A stretch of DNA of 64,000 bases from Deinococcus metalli (lineage in GTDB: Bacteria; Deinococcota; Deinococci; Deinococcales; Deinococcaceae): positions 62,001 through 126,000 of the forward strand of contig NZ_JACHFK010000010.1 in NCBI RefSeq assembly GCF_014201805.1, written 5' to 3'. Below the pieces are notes generated by a model. It did not search any database, was not told where the DNA came from, and saw only the letters and a list, made by a program, of their open reading frames with translations. Shown one piece after another: positions 1 to 7,661 of the stretch (position 1 is the first letter of the stretch; each line of letters opens with the position of its first letter). The position numbers and the translations under genes are program-made.

Positions 1-537
1 GGCCGTCTGGAATTTGGTGATGTTCAGCCGCGCGAAGTTGTCCATGGCAGCCGGGATGTTCATGATGTGCGCCGTGCCGATGAACGCGAGCAAAAAGCCC
101 CGGTACAGGTACTGCGTGCCGATGGTGACGATCAAGCTGGGCACGCTGAAGCGGTACACCATGAAGCCGTTGGCGAGCCCCAGGGCCAGCCCGATCAGCA
201 GGCACAGCCCGATCAGCACCGGGTACGGCGCCGTGGGCCACACACCAAGGGTCAGCTTGGTCGTGCCGTACAGCGCGAAAACCGCGATCGCCGTGAACGA
301 CACGTCGATGCCCCCCGCCGCGAGCACCAGCAGCACGCCCAGCGCGAAGATGCCGGGAATCACGCACGCGCGCAGCACGTCGAAGAGCGTCTTGACGGTG
401 AGGAATTCCGGTGACAGGGCCGTGAGCGCCGCGCAGAACAGCGCGATCAGTCCCAGGGTGACGACCTCGGGCCGGCCGAGCCACGTCCGCCACGCGGGCG
501 GTGCGCCGGCCGGGGTGGAAGGGCGGGTGAGGCTCAC
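1..537 (-). CDS. CUT2-family sugar ABC transporter permease, partial (C-terminus outside window)
   Basis: Inner-membrane channel subunit of a ribose/rhamnose/AI-2-type sugar importer. Reading leftwards from a GTG at 537, the protein starts VSLTRPSTPAG. Hydrophobic segments follow with the family signatures AAGGIDVSF (about residue 75) and GLANGFMVYRF, and the frame is open to the window edge after about 179 residues. The GTG overlaps the TGA of the upstream ATPase gene by four bases (GTGA), so the two are translationally coupled. It is the second permease of the operon; the first is at 3239-4258. Two permeases with one ATPase and one binding protein is the arrangement of rhamnose (RhaSTPQ) and AI-2 (LsrABCD) importers. 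The substrate cannot be read from this fragment. Confidence 0.88.
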   Translation of the reverse strand, partial: MSLTRPSTPAGAPPAWRTWLGRPEVVTLGLIALFCAALTALSPEFLTVKTLFDVLRACVIPGIFALGVLLVLAAGGIDVSFTAIAVFALYGTTKLTLGVWPTAPYPVLIGLCLLIGLALGLANGFMVYRFSVPSLIVTIGTQYLYRGFLLAFIGTAHIMNIPAAMDNFARLNITKFQTA

Positions 538-2123
538 GCCGTGCTCCCCACCTGGGAGGCGCGGGTCGGTGACGTTGCCTCCAGCAGTTCAGCCGTCAGC
601 GCGGCCTCGCTCAGGCCGTCCACGGGCGCGGTGTGGGTGAGCTGCCCGCGCTGCATCACGCCGATCCGGTCGGCATTCATGAGCAGTTCCGGCAGGTCGT
701 CACTGATGAGCAGCACGCCCAGACCCTGTGCGGCGAGCTCCTGCACGATGCGGTACAGGGCGTCCTTGCTGCCCACGTCCACCCCGGCGGTCGGGCCGTG
801 CAGGATCAGCACCTTTGGGCCGATCGCCAGCCAGCGGGCGACCATCACCTTCTGCTGGTTCCCGCCCGACAGCGCCCCGACCGGCAACATGACGTGCGGC
901 GTGGCCACCTGGAGGTCCTTCGAGAGCGCCGTGGTGTCGGCCGTCGCGCGGGCGTAGTTGAGCCGGACGCCCTCAGTGAGGCGCTTGAGGACGGATACCA
1001 TGATGTTCTCGCGGATAGGCTTGTCGAGAAACAGGCCCTCGGCCAGCCGGTCTTCGGGTACGTAGCCGATGCCGAGGCGGATGCCGTCGCGCGGGGTGCG
1101 CAGCCGCACGGTCTCGCCGCCCAGCACGACCGTGCCCGAGTCGGCGGGACGGACGCCCGAGAGCGCGTGCGCGAGCTCGTTGCGGCCCGAGTCGAGTAGG
1201 CCCGTGATGCCCAGCACCTCGCCGCGGTGCAGGGTGAACGACACGTCCCTGAAAGCCCCGGCGCGGCTCAGGCCGCGCACCTCCAGCAGCGCCTCCGTGC
1301 CGGGCGCGGCGGTGCGGTAGCGGGTCTCCTCAAGGGTCTTGCCGGTCATCTGGAAGGCCACGCTGTGCGGCGTGAAGTCCGTCAGCGGGCCGGACGCGAC
1401 CTTCTGACCGTCGCGCAGCACGATCACCTGCCCGCCGATCCGGAAGACCTCGTCGAGCTTGTGGCTCACGAACAGCACGCTCACCCCCTCACGCTGCAGC
1501 GACGCGATGATGCCCAGCAGGTTCTCCACCTCGCGCTGTGTCAGGGCCGCTGTCGGCTCATCCATGATCACCAGGCTTGCCCGGCTCACGATGCCGCGCG
1601 CGATGGCGATCAGCTGCCGCACGGCGATGGGGAGCGTCTCGACCGGCGTGTCCAGGAAGGCCGGCGTGGTGGGCAGACGCACGCGGGCGAGCGCCGCGCG
1701 CGCCACCTCGCGCAGCCGCGGCCACGACACTCCCCGCGCGAGCTGGCCGCGCGCGCTGACGAGCTGCGCGGTCAGCGCCACGTTCTCGGCCACGCTCAGG
1801 TTCGGGAACAGCGACAGGTCCTGGTACACGGTCTCGATGCCGGCCTCCAGGGCGCTCAGCGCGTCCAGCGCGCGGTACGGGACGCCGCGCACCTCGATCA
1901 CACCCGAGTCCGGCGGCTGCGCCCCGGCGATGATCTTGATCAGCGTGCTCTTGCCTGAGCCGTTCTCACCGAGCAGGTGGTAGGTCTGTCCGGCGTGGAT
2001 GTCGAAGCTGACGCCGCGCAGCGCGCGGACGCCACCGAAGGTTTTGACGACACCCTGCACGCGCAGCAGCGGTATGCCCGGATCGCCGGGGGAGGGGGAC
2101 AGCGGAGGGGACAGCTGCGTCAT
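534..2123 (-). CDS. CUT2-type sugar ABC transporter ATPase (RbsA/MglA-like)
   Basis: Energises uptake by the permeases on either side. The protein has 529 residues and two fused ABC domains, the normal length for the RbsA family. The first domain has Walker A GENGSGKST at residues 52-60. In the second domain the Walker A position is degenerate (LDSGRNE), as is usual in this family, and the signature LSGGNQQK is intact. The start chosen is ATG 2123 (MTQLSPP), after a CGAGG-containing leader. The frame is open a further 44 codons upstream, but that part is low-complexity and overlaps a hairpin. It lies 82 bases after the binding-protein gene with a strong hairpin between them, and ends in a GTGA overlap with the next permease. 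Confidence 0.93.
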   Translation of the reverse strand: MTQLSPPLSPSPGDPGIPLLRVQGVVKTFGGVRALRGVSFDIHAGQTYHLLGENGSGKSTLIKIIAGAQPPDSGVIEVRGVPYRALDALSALEAGIETVYQDLSLFPNLSVAENVALTAQLVSARGQLARGVSWPRLREVARAALARVRLPTTPAFLDTPVETLPIAVRQLIAIARGIVSRASLVIMDEPTAALTQREVENLLGIIASLQREGVSVLFVSHKLDEVFRIGGQVIVLRDGQKVASGPLTDFTPHSVAFQMTGKTLEETRYRTAAPGTEALLEVRGLSRAGAFRDVSFTLHRGEVLGITGLLDSGRNELAHALSGVRPADSGTVVLGGETVRLRTPRDGIRLGIGYVPEDRLAEGLFLDKPIRENIMVSVLKRLTEGVRLNYARATADTTALSKDLQVATPHVMLPVGALSGGNQQKVMVARWLAIGPKVLILHGPTAGVDVGSKDALYRIVQELAAQGLGVLLISDDLPELLMNADRIGVMQRGQLTHTAPVDGLSEAALTAELLEATSPTRASQVGSTA

Positions 2124-2154
2124 GCGGGAACCTCGCCGGGAGGAGCAATGGGAG

Positions 2155-2183
2155 GGCCTCCCCCCGCAGGTCCGGGGGAGGCC
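2155..2183 (-). terminator. intergenic hairpin between binding-protein and ATPase genes
   Basis: A perfect 10-bp stem, GGCCTCCCCC (2155-2164) against GGGGGAGGCC (2174-2183), with a 9-base loop. No T-run follows in either direction. In the transcript it sits just after the binding-protein stop, where such hairpins often protect the upstream message or attenuate read-through, giving more binding protein than ATPase. The role is inferred. Confidence 0.6.
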
Positions 2184-2205
2184 GGGTCGGGTCAGGCCGC
2201 CGCCC

Positions 2206-3207
2206 TCAGAAGGGGTAGTTCTTGTAGTTGGCCTTGTCCACGTCGACAAACGCATTGCCGCGGACGATCATGCCCGCGCCCTTGCCCTTGGTGACGCTGA
2301 CCTTGTTGTAGCCCTTGATCCCGAGATCCATCCCGTTGGTGATCTTCTTGCCCTGCAGCACGAGCTGCGCGACTTTGTTCATGACGTAGCCCGCGTCGGC
2401 CGGATCCCAGAAGCCGATCCCGTCGACCGCGCCCGAATCGAGGTATTTCCCGGCGATGGACGGCAGGCTGGTGCCGTACACGCAGGTCTTGCCCTCCAGG
2501 CCGGCCTCCTCGACGGCGCGGCCGATGCCGGCCACGTCGGTTGACGCGCTGCCCTGGAAGCCCTTGATGTCCGGGTACTTGCGGATGAGCTCCTTGGCCT
2601 TCTGGTAGGCCTGGTCGGCGTCGTCGGCCGTCTCCTGCTTGCTTTCGACCAACGTCATGCCCGCGTTCTTCTTGGCGTTGCCGATGCCGCCGTCGGCCCA
2701 CTGGTTGTGCGTCTTGCTGGTCAGGCTGCCGACGAACACCGCCCACTTGCCGCTGCCGCCCATGCACTTGGCCAGCCGCGCGTTCAGGTTCGCGCCGAAG
2801 GCGACGTTGTCAAAGGCCTCGATGTCGTACAGGGTGTTGGTCTGGTTGTCGGCCTCGTGCGTGATGACCTTGATGCCGCGCGCCATGGCCTTTTTCAGCA
2901 CGGGTTCCAGCGTTTCGGGGCTGAAGGGCACGACGGCGATCGCGTCGGGCTTCTTGGCGATCAGGTCCTCGATGATTGCGGCCTGCTGCGCGGCGTCGGC
3001 GGTGGAGGGGCCAGTCTGCGTGGCGGCGTTGCCTGTGTCCTTGGCGTACTTCTTGACGCCCTCCTCCATGCGGTTGAACCAGTTGATGCCCGTGATCTTC
3101 ACGACCGTGACGATGGTGTACTTCTTGCCCTGCGCCTGCGCGCCGTGCAGGACGCCGCCGAGCACGAGCAGGCCGAGAGCGCTGTATGTCCATGTCCTTC
3201 TGTTCAT
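2206..3207 (-). CDS. periplasmic sugar-binding protein of CUT2 ABC transporter (RhaS/RbsB-like)
   Basis: Captures the sugar outside the membrane and delivers it to the transporter. The protein has 333 residues. A signal peptide ([18 protein letters not shown], cleavage near AQA at about residue 25) is followed by a type 1 periplasmic-binding-protein fold beginning [20 protein letters not shown]. That opening resembles rhamnose- and AI-2-binding proteins more than classical RbsB (family recall, not a search). The start ATG follows a GGAGGATCACC ribosome-binding site. It is the second gene of the leftward operon, 31 bases after the permease and upstream of the ATPase. Given the neighbouring MtnK/MtnA/aldolase genes, a deoxypentose or methylthioribose is a reasonable guess for its ligand. 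Confidence 0.9.
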   Translation of the reverse strand: MNRRTWTYSALGLLVLGGVLHGAQAQGKKYTIVTVVKITGINWFNRMEEGVKKYAKDTGNAATQTGPSTADAAQQAAIIEDLIAKKPDAIAVVPFSPETLEPVLKKAMARGIKVITHEADNQTNTLYDIEAFDNVAFGANLNARLAKCMGGSGKWAVFVGSLTSKTHNQWADGGIGNAKKNAGMTLVESKQETADDADQAYQKAKELIRKYPDIKGFQGSASTDVAGIGRAVEEAGLEGKTCVYGTSLPSIAGKYLDSGAVDGIGFWDPADAGYVMNKVAQLVLQGKKITNGMDLGIKGYNKVSVTKGKGAGMIVRGNAFVDVDKANYKNYPF

Positions 3208-3238
3208 GGTGATCCTCCTGTAGAGCGGCTCCGACGGG

Positions 3239-4258
3239 TCACGGCGGGGCGGTGGGCGGCGAGGTGCTGGCGGGGGGGGAGCGCGTGGGCCATAGGTTCA
3301 GCCGGGACGAGGTCAGCGCGATCGAGAGCAGGAGCAGCAGCCCCCACGTGAAATCCTTGAGGAAGTTCGACAGGCCCAGCAGGTTCAGCGAGCTCGACAG
3401 GAACTGCAGCGCGGTCGTGGCGAGGAGCAGCCCCAGCACCTTGCCCGCGCCGCCCGCTGGATTGACCCCGCCCATGACGGCGATCAGGATGGCGATGAGC
3501 AGGTACGAACTGCCGTAGTCCACCTTGATGGAGTTGGCCCGCGCGCCGAAGATGATGCCAGAGACCGCCGCGAGCACACCGGCCACGGCGTAGGTGGTGA
3601 TGAGCACCCGCGCCGTGTCGATGCCCGTGAAGTGCGCGGCCCTGCTGTTCGTGCCGAGCAGGTACAGCCGCAGGCCATAGGGCGTTGAGGACAGCACCCA
3701 TGCGAGGAGCCCCGCCACGCCCAGGTAGATCAGCAGCGGCACGGGGATGGGCCCCAGCGTACCCAGACCGAGGTTCTGCACTCCGGTCGAGAAGCCGATG
3801 ACTGCTGATCCGTTCGTGAGGGCGTAGCCGACGCCCTGGAAGGCCAGCGAGGTGCCCAGGGTCGCCAGGATCGGCGCGAAGCGCAGGCGCGCCACCAGCA
3901 GCCCGTTGATGAGTCCGCACGCGAGACCGACGAGCAGCGCCACGGACAAGAAGGTGAGCGTGAACGCCACGTTTGCGCTGTCCGGCTCCGGGTACACGCG
4001 CCGCGCGATGAGACCGGCGGTGATGGCCGACAGGTTCGCCGTGGCGACCACCGACAGGTCGATGCCGCCGTTGCCGGACACCATGGTGATCAGGATGCAC
4101 AGCGCCAGCAGCCCCAGTTCTGGGAGCTGCGTGGCCATGGACTGCCAGTTGTCGGCGGACATGAACGTGCCCTGCGTCAGCAGCGTGGCCAGCAGCGCAA
4201 CGGCCACGCTCGCGACGAGCAGAAACAGGATGTGTCGGTCAGCGGTCAGTCGGCGCAA
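3239..4258 (-). CDS. CUT2-family sugar ABC transporter permease (first of two)
   Basis: Membrane channel subunit, about 339 residues with roughly ten hydrophobic segments. It carries the RbsC-type signatures [19 protein letters not shown] and [11 protein letters not shown], and a late [13 protein letters not shown] motif. The start is uncertain. TTG 4258 (LRRLTADRH) has an AGAGG site five bases upstream, and GTG 4282 lies in frame eight codons earlier without an evident ribosome-binding site; I chose the former. The C-terminal tail after NLWPTRS is proline- and serine-rich. It is the first gene of the leftward operon and faces the divergent dhaKL unit across about 220 bases, a likely shared control region. 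Confidence 0.88.
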   Translation of the reverse strand: MRRLTADRHILFLLVASVAVALLATLLTQGTFMSADNWQSMATQLPELGLLALCILITMVSGNGGIDLSVVATANLSAITAGLIARRVYPEPDSANVAFTLTFLSVALLVGLACGLINGLLVARLRFAPILATLGTSLAFQGVGYALTNGSAVIGFSTGVQNLGLGTLGPIPVPLLIYLGVAGLLAWVLSSTPYGLRLYLLGTNSRAAHFTGIDTARVLITTYAVAGVLAAVSGIIFGARANSIKVDYGSSYLLIAILIAVMGGVNPAGGAGKVLGLLLATTALQFLSSSLNLLGLSNFLKDFTWGLLLLLSIALTSSRLNLWPTRSPPASTSPPTAPP

Positions 4259-4399
4259 GTACACCTCTGGAAAACACTTCACGAAGAGTCCACGCGGGGA
4301 TCCCTGGTATGCAGATTTTGAGTTACCCCGTGATTCTCCTCCCGGTGCCTGGACGTGTCAAGCTGAGGTCCGTCGGCAGTTTTTCGGCTCCTGATCGCC

Positions 4400-4428
4400 T
4401 TGCAGACCTCTGCCCCCGGGCATAGGAT
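4400..4428 (+). promoter_or_regulatory. probable sigma-70-type promoter of the dhaK-dhaL operon
   Basis: TTGCAG at 4400-4405 and TAGGAT at 4423-4428 are separated by exactly 17 bases. They end 54 bases before the GTG start of dhaK, which has its own GGAGGT site at 4472-4477. The assignment rests on sequence match only. Confidence 0.5.
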
Positions 4429-4482
4429 GAACGCCGTTCGCCCACAACCCGGTCCACCGCAGATCCACCCTGGAGGTAGCGT

Positions 4483-5490
4483 GTGAAGAAGATCCTGAAC
4501 GACCCCGTCCACTTCGTGGACGAAATGCTCGACGGCCTGTACCGGGCGCACCCGGATCAGCTCGCCTACGCCGGGGACGATCCGCACTGCCTGGTGCGCG
4601 CCGACGCGCCGGTCGAGGGCAAGGTCGCGCTGGCCACCGGGGGCGGCTCCGGGCACCTGCCGGTGTTCCTGGGGTACGTGGGACCGGGCATGCTGAGTGG
4701 CTGCGCCATCGGCGACGTGTTCCAGAGCCCCAGCGCCGACCAGATGCTGGAGGTCACGCGCCGCATCCACGGCGGCCGGGGCGTGCTGTACATCTACGGC
4801 AATTACGGCGGCGACGTCATGAACTTCGATATGGCGACCGAGATGGCCGAGATGGAGGACATTGAGGTGCGCACGGTGCTCGTCAGAGACGACGTGGCCA
4901 GTGCCGTCACGGAGAGATCGGACACCCGCCGCGGCGTGGCCGGCATGATCTTCGCCTTCAAGGTCGCGGGTGCGAGGGCCGACCAGGGCGGCAGCCTGGA
5001 CGACGTCGAGGCTGCTGCGCTCAAGGCCCTGGCCCGCACCCGCACCATGGGCGTGGCCCTGTCGTCGTGTACGCTTCCCGCCGCCGGAACGCCCACCTTC
5101 GAGATCGGCGACGGCGAGATGGAGATCGGGATGGGCATCCACGGCGAGAAGGGCGTCCGCCGCGGCCCGCTGGAGAGCGCCGACCAGATCGCCGTCGAAC
5201 TGCTCGACGCTGTGCTGGCCGAGCTGGACGTGACGTCTGGCGACCGCCTGGCCGTGATGGTCAACGGCCTGGGGGCCACGCCGCCCGAGGAACTGTACAT
5301 CCTGTACCGGCGCGTGCACCGCACCCTGGAAGACCGCGGCGTGGCCGTGCACCAGGCCTTCGTGGGCGAGTACGCGACCAGCCTGGAGATGGCCGGAGCG
5401 AGCCTCACCGTCATGAAGCTCGACGACGAGCTCACGGGCATGCTCGACCACCCGGCCCGCACGCCGTTTTTCGTGCAGGTGGGCCGGTGA
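4483..5490 (+). CDS. dhaK: dihydroxyacetone kinase subunit DhaK
   Basis: Binds dihydroxyacetone (or a related short ketose such as erythrulose or apulose) covalently for phosphorylation with DhaL. The protein has 335 residues, the usual DhaK length. It has GGGSGH at residues 53-58 and GMGIHGE with the substrate-binding histidine at about residue 220. GTG 4483 is the start, with GGAGGT five bases upstream. It overlaps dhaL by four bases (GTGA). No PTS-type DhaM is nearby, which fits an ATP-dependent kinase or a phosphoryl donor encoded elsewhere. Its location between a sugar importer and an aldolase cluster suggests it feeds a C3 product into glycolysis. The exact ketose is unknown. Confidence 0.93.
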   Translation: MKKILNDPVHFVDEMLDGLYRAHPDQLAYAGDDPHCLVRADAPVEGKVALATGGGSGHLPVFLGYVGPGMLSGCAIGDVFQSPSADQMLEVTRRIHGGRGVLYIYGNYGGDVMNFDMATEMAEMEDIEVRTVLVRDDVASAVTERSDTRRGVAGMIFAFKVAGARADQGGSLDDVEAAALKALARTRTMGVALSSCTLPAAGTPTFEIGDGEMEIGMGIHGEKGVRRGPLESADQIAVELLDAVLAELDVTSGDRLAVMVNGLGATPPEELYILYRRVHRTLEDRGVAVHQAFVGEYATSLEMAGASLTVMKLDDELTGMLDHPARTPFFVQVGR

Positions 5491-6179
5491 GCGAGCCCGG
5501 CAGTGTCCCGGCCGGCACGGCCCCGGCCATCACTGGCGAGGACATCGCGGCGGCGCTGCGCCGCGCGGCCATCCGGCTGGTGGGGCTGCGCGACCACCTC
5601 AACCGGCTGGACGCCGAGGTCGGGGACGGTGACAGCGGCCTGACCGCCGAGAAGGGCGCGCGGGGTCTGCTCGCCTACCTGGACGCCACCCCGCCGGGCG
5701 ACGACCTGGGCAAGTGGCTGGCCGGGGCGGGCATGGCCTACAACCGCGCCGCGCCGAGCACCATGGGCGCGCTGATGGCCACTGCGTTCATGCGGGCCGG
5801 CAAGACTGTCATGGGCCAGGCCATCCTGAGCCCCCACGACCTCGCCGTGATGCTCGTGGCCGCCGATCAGGGCCTGCAGGAGCGCGGCAAGGTCAAGCCG
5901 GGTGACAAGACCATCGTCGACGCCGTGCACCCGGCTGCAGAGGCGTTGATGTCCGCCGTGCTGGCCGGGCAGTCCCTGGACGCCGGCGCGCAGGACATGC
6001 TGAACGCCGCCCGCGCCGGCCGGGACGCGGCCGTCGCCCTGCGCGGCCAGGTGGGCCGCTCGAACTGGGTGGGCGAGCGCACCGAGGGCAAGACCGATCC
6101 CGGCACGGTGCTGTTCGTCTCGGCGCTGGAGGCGGTGCTGAACGCCCAACCCAGCGAGTCTGGACGCGCCCAGAGCTGA
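5487..6179 (+). CDS. dhaL: dihydroxyacetone kinase subunit DhaL
   Basis: Nucleotide-binding subunit that transfers phosphate to the ketose held by DhaK. The protein has 230 residues. The Mg-ADP/ATP-binding aspartates lie in LDAEVGDGDSG (D42, D47, D49), and AAPSTMGAL (about residue 95) and GDKTIVDAV follow in the expected order. The start is GTG 5487, overlapping the dhaK stop by four bases. An upstream in-frame extension has only shadow composition. The third metal-site residue in DGDSG is followed by Ser-Gly rather than the His-Gly common in PTS-linked DhaL. The next gene, an aldo/keto reductase, begins 76 bases downstream and is probably co-transcribed. Confidence 0.92.
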   Translation: MSEPGSVPAGTAPAITGEDIAAALRRAAIRLVGLRDHLNRLDAEVGDGDSGLTAEKGARGLLAYLDATPPGDDLGKWLAGAGMAYNRAAPSTMGALMATAFMRAGKTVMGQAILSPHDLAVMLVAADQGLQERGKVKPGDKTIVDAVHPAAEALMSAVLAGQSLDAGAQDMLNAARAGRDAAVALRGQVGRSNWVGERTEGKTDPGTVLFVSALEAVLNAQPSESGRAQS

Positions 6180-6255
6180 GCCACGCGGCGTCCCGAAGCC
6201 CCACTGTTCCAGGGTCCGCCACCCGCGTCCCCGATCTCACGCAAGGAGAACTGCG

Positions 6256-7338
6256 ATGGAATACCGCACCCTGGGCCGCTCCGGCCTGATCGTCAGCGCC
6301 TTCGGGCTGGGCACCATGCAGTTCGGCAAGGGTATGAACATGGGCTCGCTCGACCAGCAGGCCACCACCGACATGGTGAAGTTCGCCCTCGACCACGGCA
6401 TCAACTTCATCGACACGGCGGACGTGTACTCGCGCGGGCAGTCCGAGACGCAGCTCGGCGTGGCCCTCCAGGGCCTGCGCGACGAGGTCGTCCTGGCCAG
6501 CAAGTTCCGCCTGCCGATGTCGGACGACAACCTCAACCGCTCCGGCGCGACCCGCGTGAATATCCGCCGCGGCATCGAGAGCAGCCTGCGCCGGCTCAAG
6601 ACCGACCACCTCGACCTGTACCAGGTGCACGGCTGGGACAGCCACACGCCGCTGGAGGAGACGCTGAGCACCCTCAACGACCTTGTGCGGGGGGGCCTCG
6701 TGCGGCACATCGGCCTGAGCAATTACCTCGCGTGGCAGGCGGCCACGGCGCTCGGGGTGCAGGAGCGCCGCGGCTGGGAGCCCTTCGTGACCGCGCAGCT
6801 GTACTACTCGCTGGTAGGCCGCGAACTGGAGCACGAGTGGATCGACCTCGCGAAGTACTCGGGCCTGGGCGTGCTGGTGTGGAGTCCGCTGGCCGGCGGC
6901 TACCTGTCGGCGAAGTACGACCGCCCCGAAGACGCCCCCGAGGGCACCCGCTTCGGCGAGGCCGGGCAGTTCGTGCCCTTCGACTGGGACCGGGGCCGTC
7001 CGGTGCTCGCCGCGCTGCGGGCCGTGGCGTCCCGGCACGGCGTCACGCCCGCGCAGGTGGCGCTGAAGTGGACGGTGTCGCAGCCGGCCATCTCCAGCGT
7101 GATCATCGCGGCGCGCAGTACGCAGCGCCTCGGCGAGAACATTGCCGCGCTCGACATCACGCTGACCGACGAGGATCGCCGCGACCTCGATCACGCCAGC
7201 CACCCCGGCACGCCGTATCCGAAGTGGATGGTGCTGCAGCTTGACCAGGCCGAGGACCCCCGCACGCGCGCACTGGAGCCCGAGCTGTTCGAGTCCGGCG
7301 GCGCGTGGAAGGACCTGCGCAAGGGCGAGCAGAAGTAG
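6256..7338 (+). CDS. aldo/keto reductase
   Basis: Cytoplasmic NADPH-dependent reductase of sugar aldehydes or ketones, 360 residues, TIM-barrel fold. All four catalytic residues are present in their motifs: D53 and Y58 in FIDTADVYS, K83 in ASKF, and H125 in YQVHGWD. The NADP-binding part near the C-terminus reads SVIIAARSTQRLGEN. GTG/ATG choice is clear: ATG 6256 follows AAGGAG. It lies downstream of dhaKL on the same strand and ends facing the leftward aldolase operon. Likely role: reduce an aldehyde produced by the aldolase, or interconvert the imported sugar and its polyol. Substrate not determinable from sequence. Confidence 0.9.
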   Translation: MEYRTLGRSGLIVSAFGLGTMQFGKGMNMGSLDQQATTDMVKFALDHGINFIDTADVYSRGQSETQLGVALQGLRDEVVLASKFRLPMSDDNLNRSGATRVNIRRGIESSLRRLKTDHLDLYQVHGWDSHTPLEETLSTLNDLVRGGLVRHIGLSNYLAWQAATALGVQERRGWEPFVTAQLYYSLVGRELEHEWIDLAKYSGLGVLVWSPLAGGYLSAKYDRPEDAPEGTRFGEAGQFVPFDWDRGRPVLAALRAVASRHGVTPAQVALKWTVSQPAISSVIIAARSTQRLGENIAALDITLTDEDRRDLDHASHPGTPYPKWMVLQLDQAEDPRTRALEPELFESGGAWKDLRKGEQK

Positions 7339-7606
7339 GGGCCAGCGACGCGCTGTTCACGCTGGCCCGGCCCAGCTCGGACGCCGAACGGTGCGCTGCG
7401 ACCGGGCCGCCCTGGGCACGGAACCCGTGCAAGGTGAAGGCAGTGAAGTCCGTGTTCTGGACCGTCCGCAAGGCGGCCGGGTTTGGATCTCCTGCTGTCC
7501 GCCGAGGTCGTGCCGGCCGTACGGGTGTGCCTGATGGGCAGGTGGTTCGCGCCGCAGGGCTGTGGACTCCGTGCCGCCGTGGAAGACGCTTTAGACCGTA
7601 ACGGAA
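7339..7606. other. convergent intergenic stretch, no gene seen
   Basis: Short open frames in this 268-base segment are mutually overlapping and have no family resemblance. It separates the rightward aldo/keto reductase from the terminator of the leftward operon. Confidence 0.6.
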
Positions 7607-7645
7607 CGGGCACGCGCCGTGCGGCCACGGCATGGCGCGTGCCCG
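7607..7645 (-). terminator. strong hairpin terminator after the aldolase operon
   Basis: CGGGCACGCGCC (7607-7618) pairs perfectly with 7634-7645, a 12-bp stem. The loop contains a second short stem (CCGTG/CACGG). It begins 17 bases beyond the stop of the aldolase/dehydrogenase gene on the minus strand. Only a weak T-containing tract follows, so factor-assisted termination or a message-protecting role is possible. Confidence 0.65.
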
Positions 7646-7661
7646 GTCCCTGCCCCTCTCC

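Noticed and set aside
14..640. Open rightward frames across the start of the window
   Set aside because: They are antisense shadows of the permease and ATPase genes, which have full family motifs on the minus strand.
4279..7203. Several 390-450 codon minus-strand frames opposite dhaK, dhaL and the reductase
   Set aside because: His/Gly/Arg-rich shadow composition typical of the complementary strand of GC-rich genes; no domain found.
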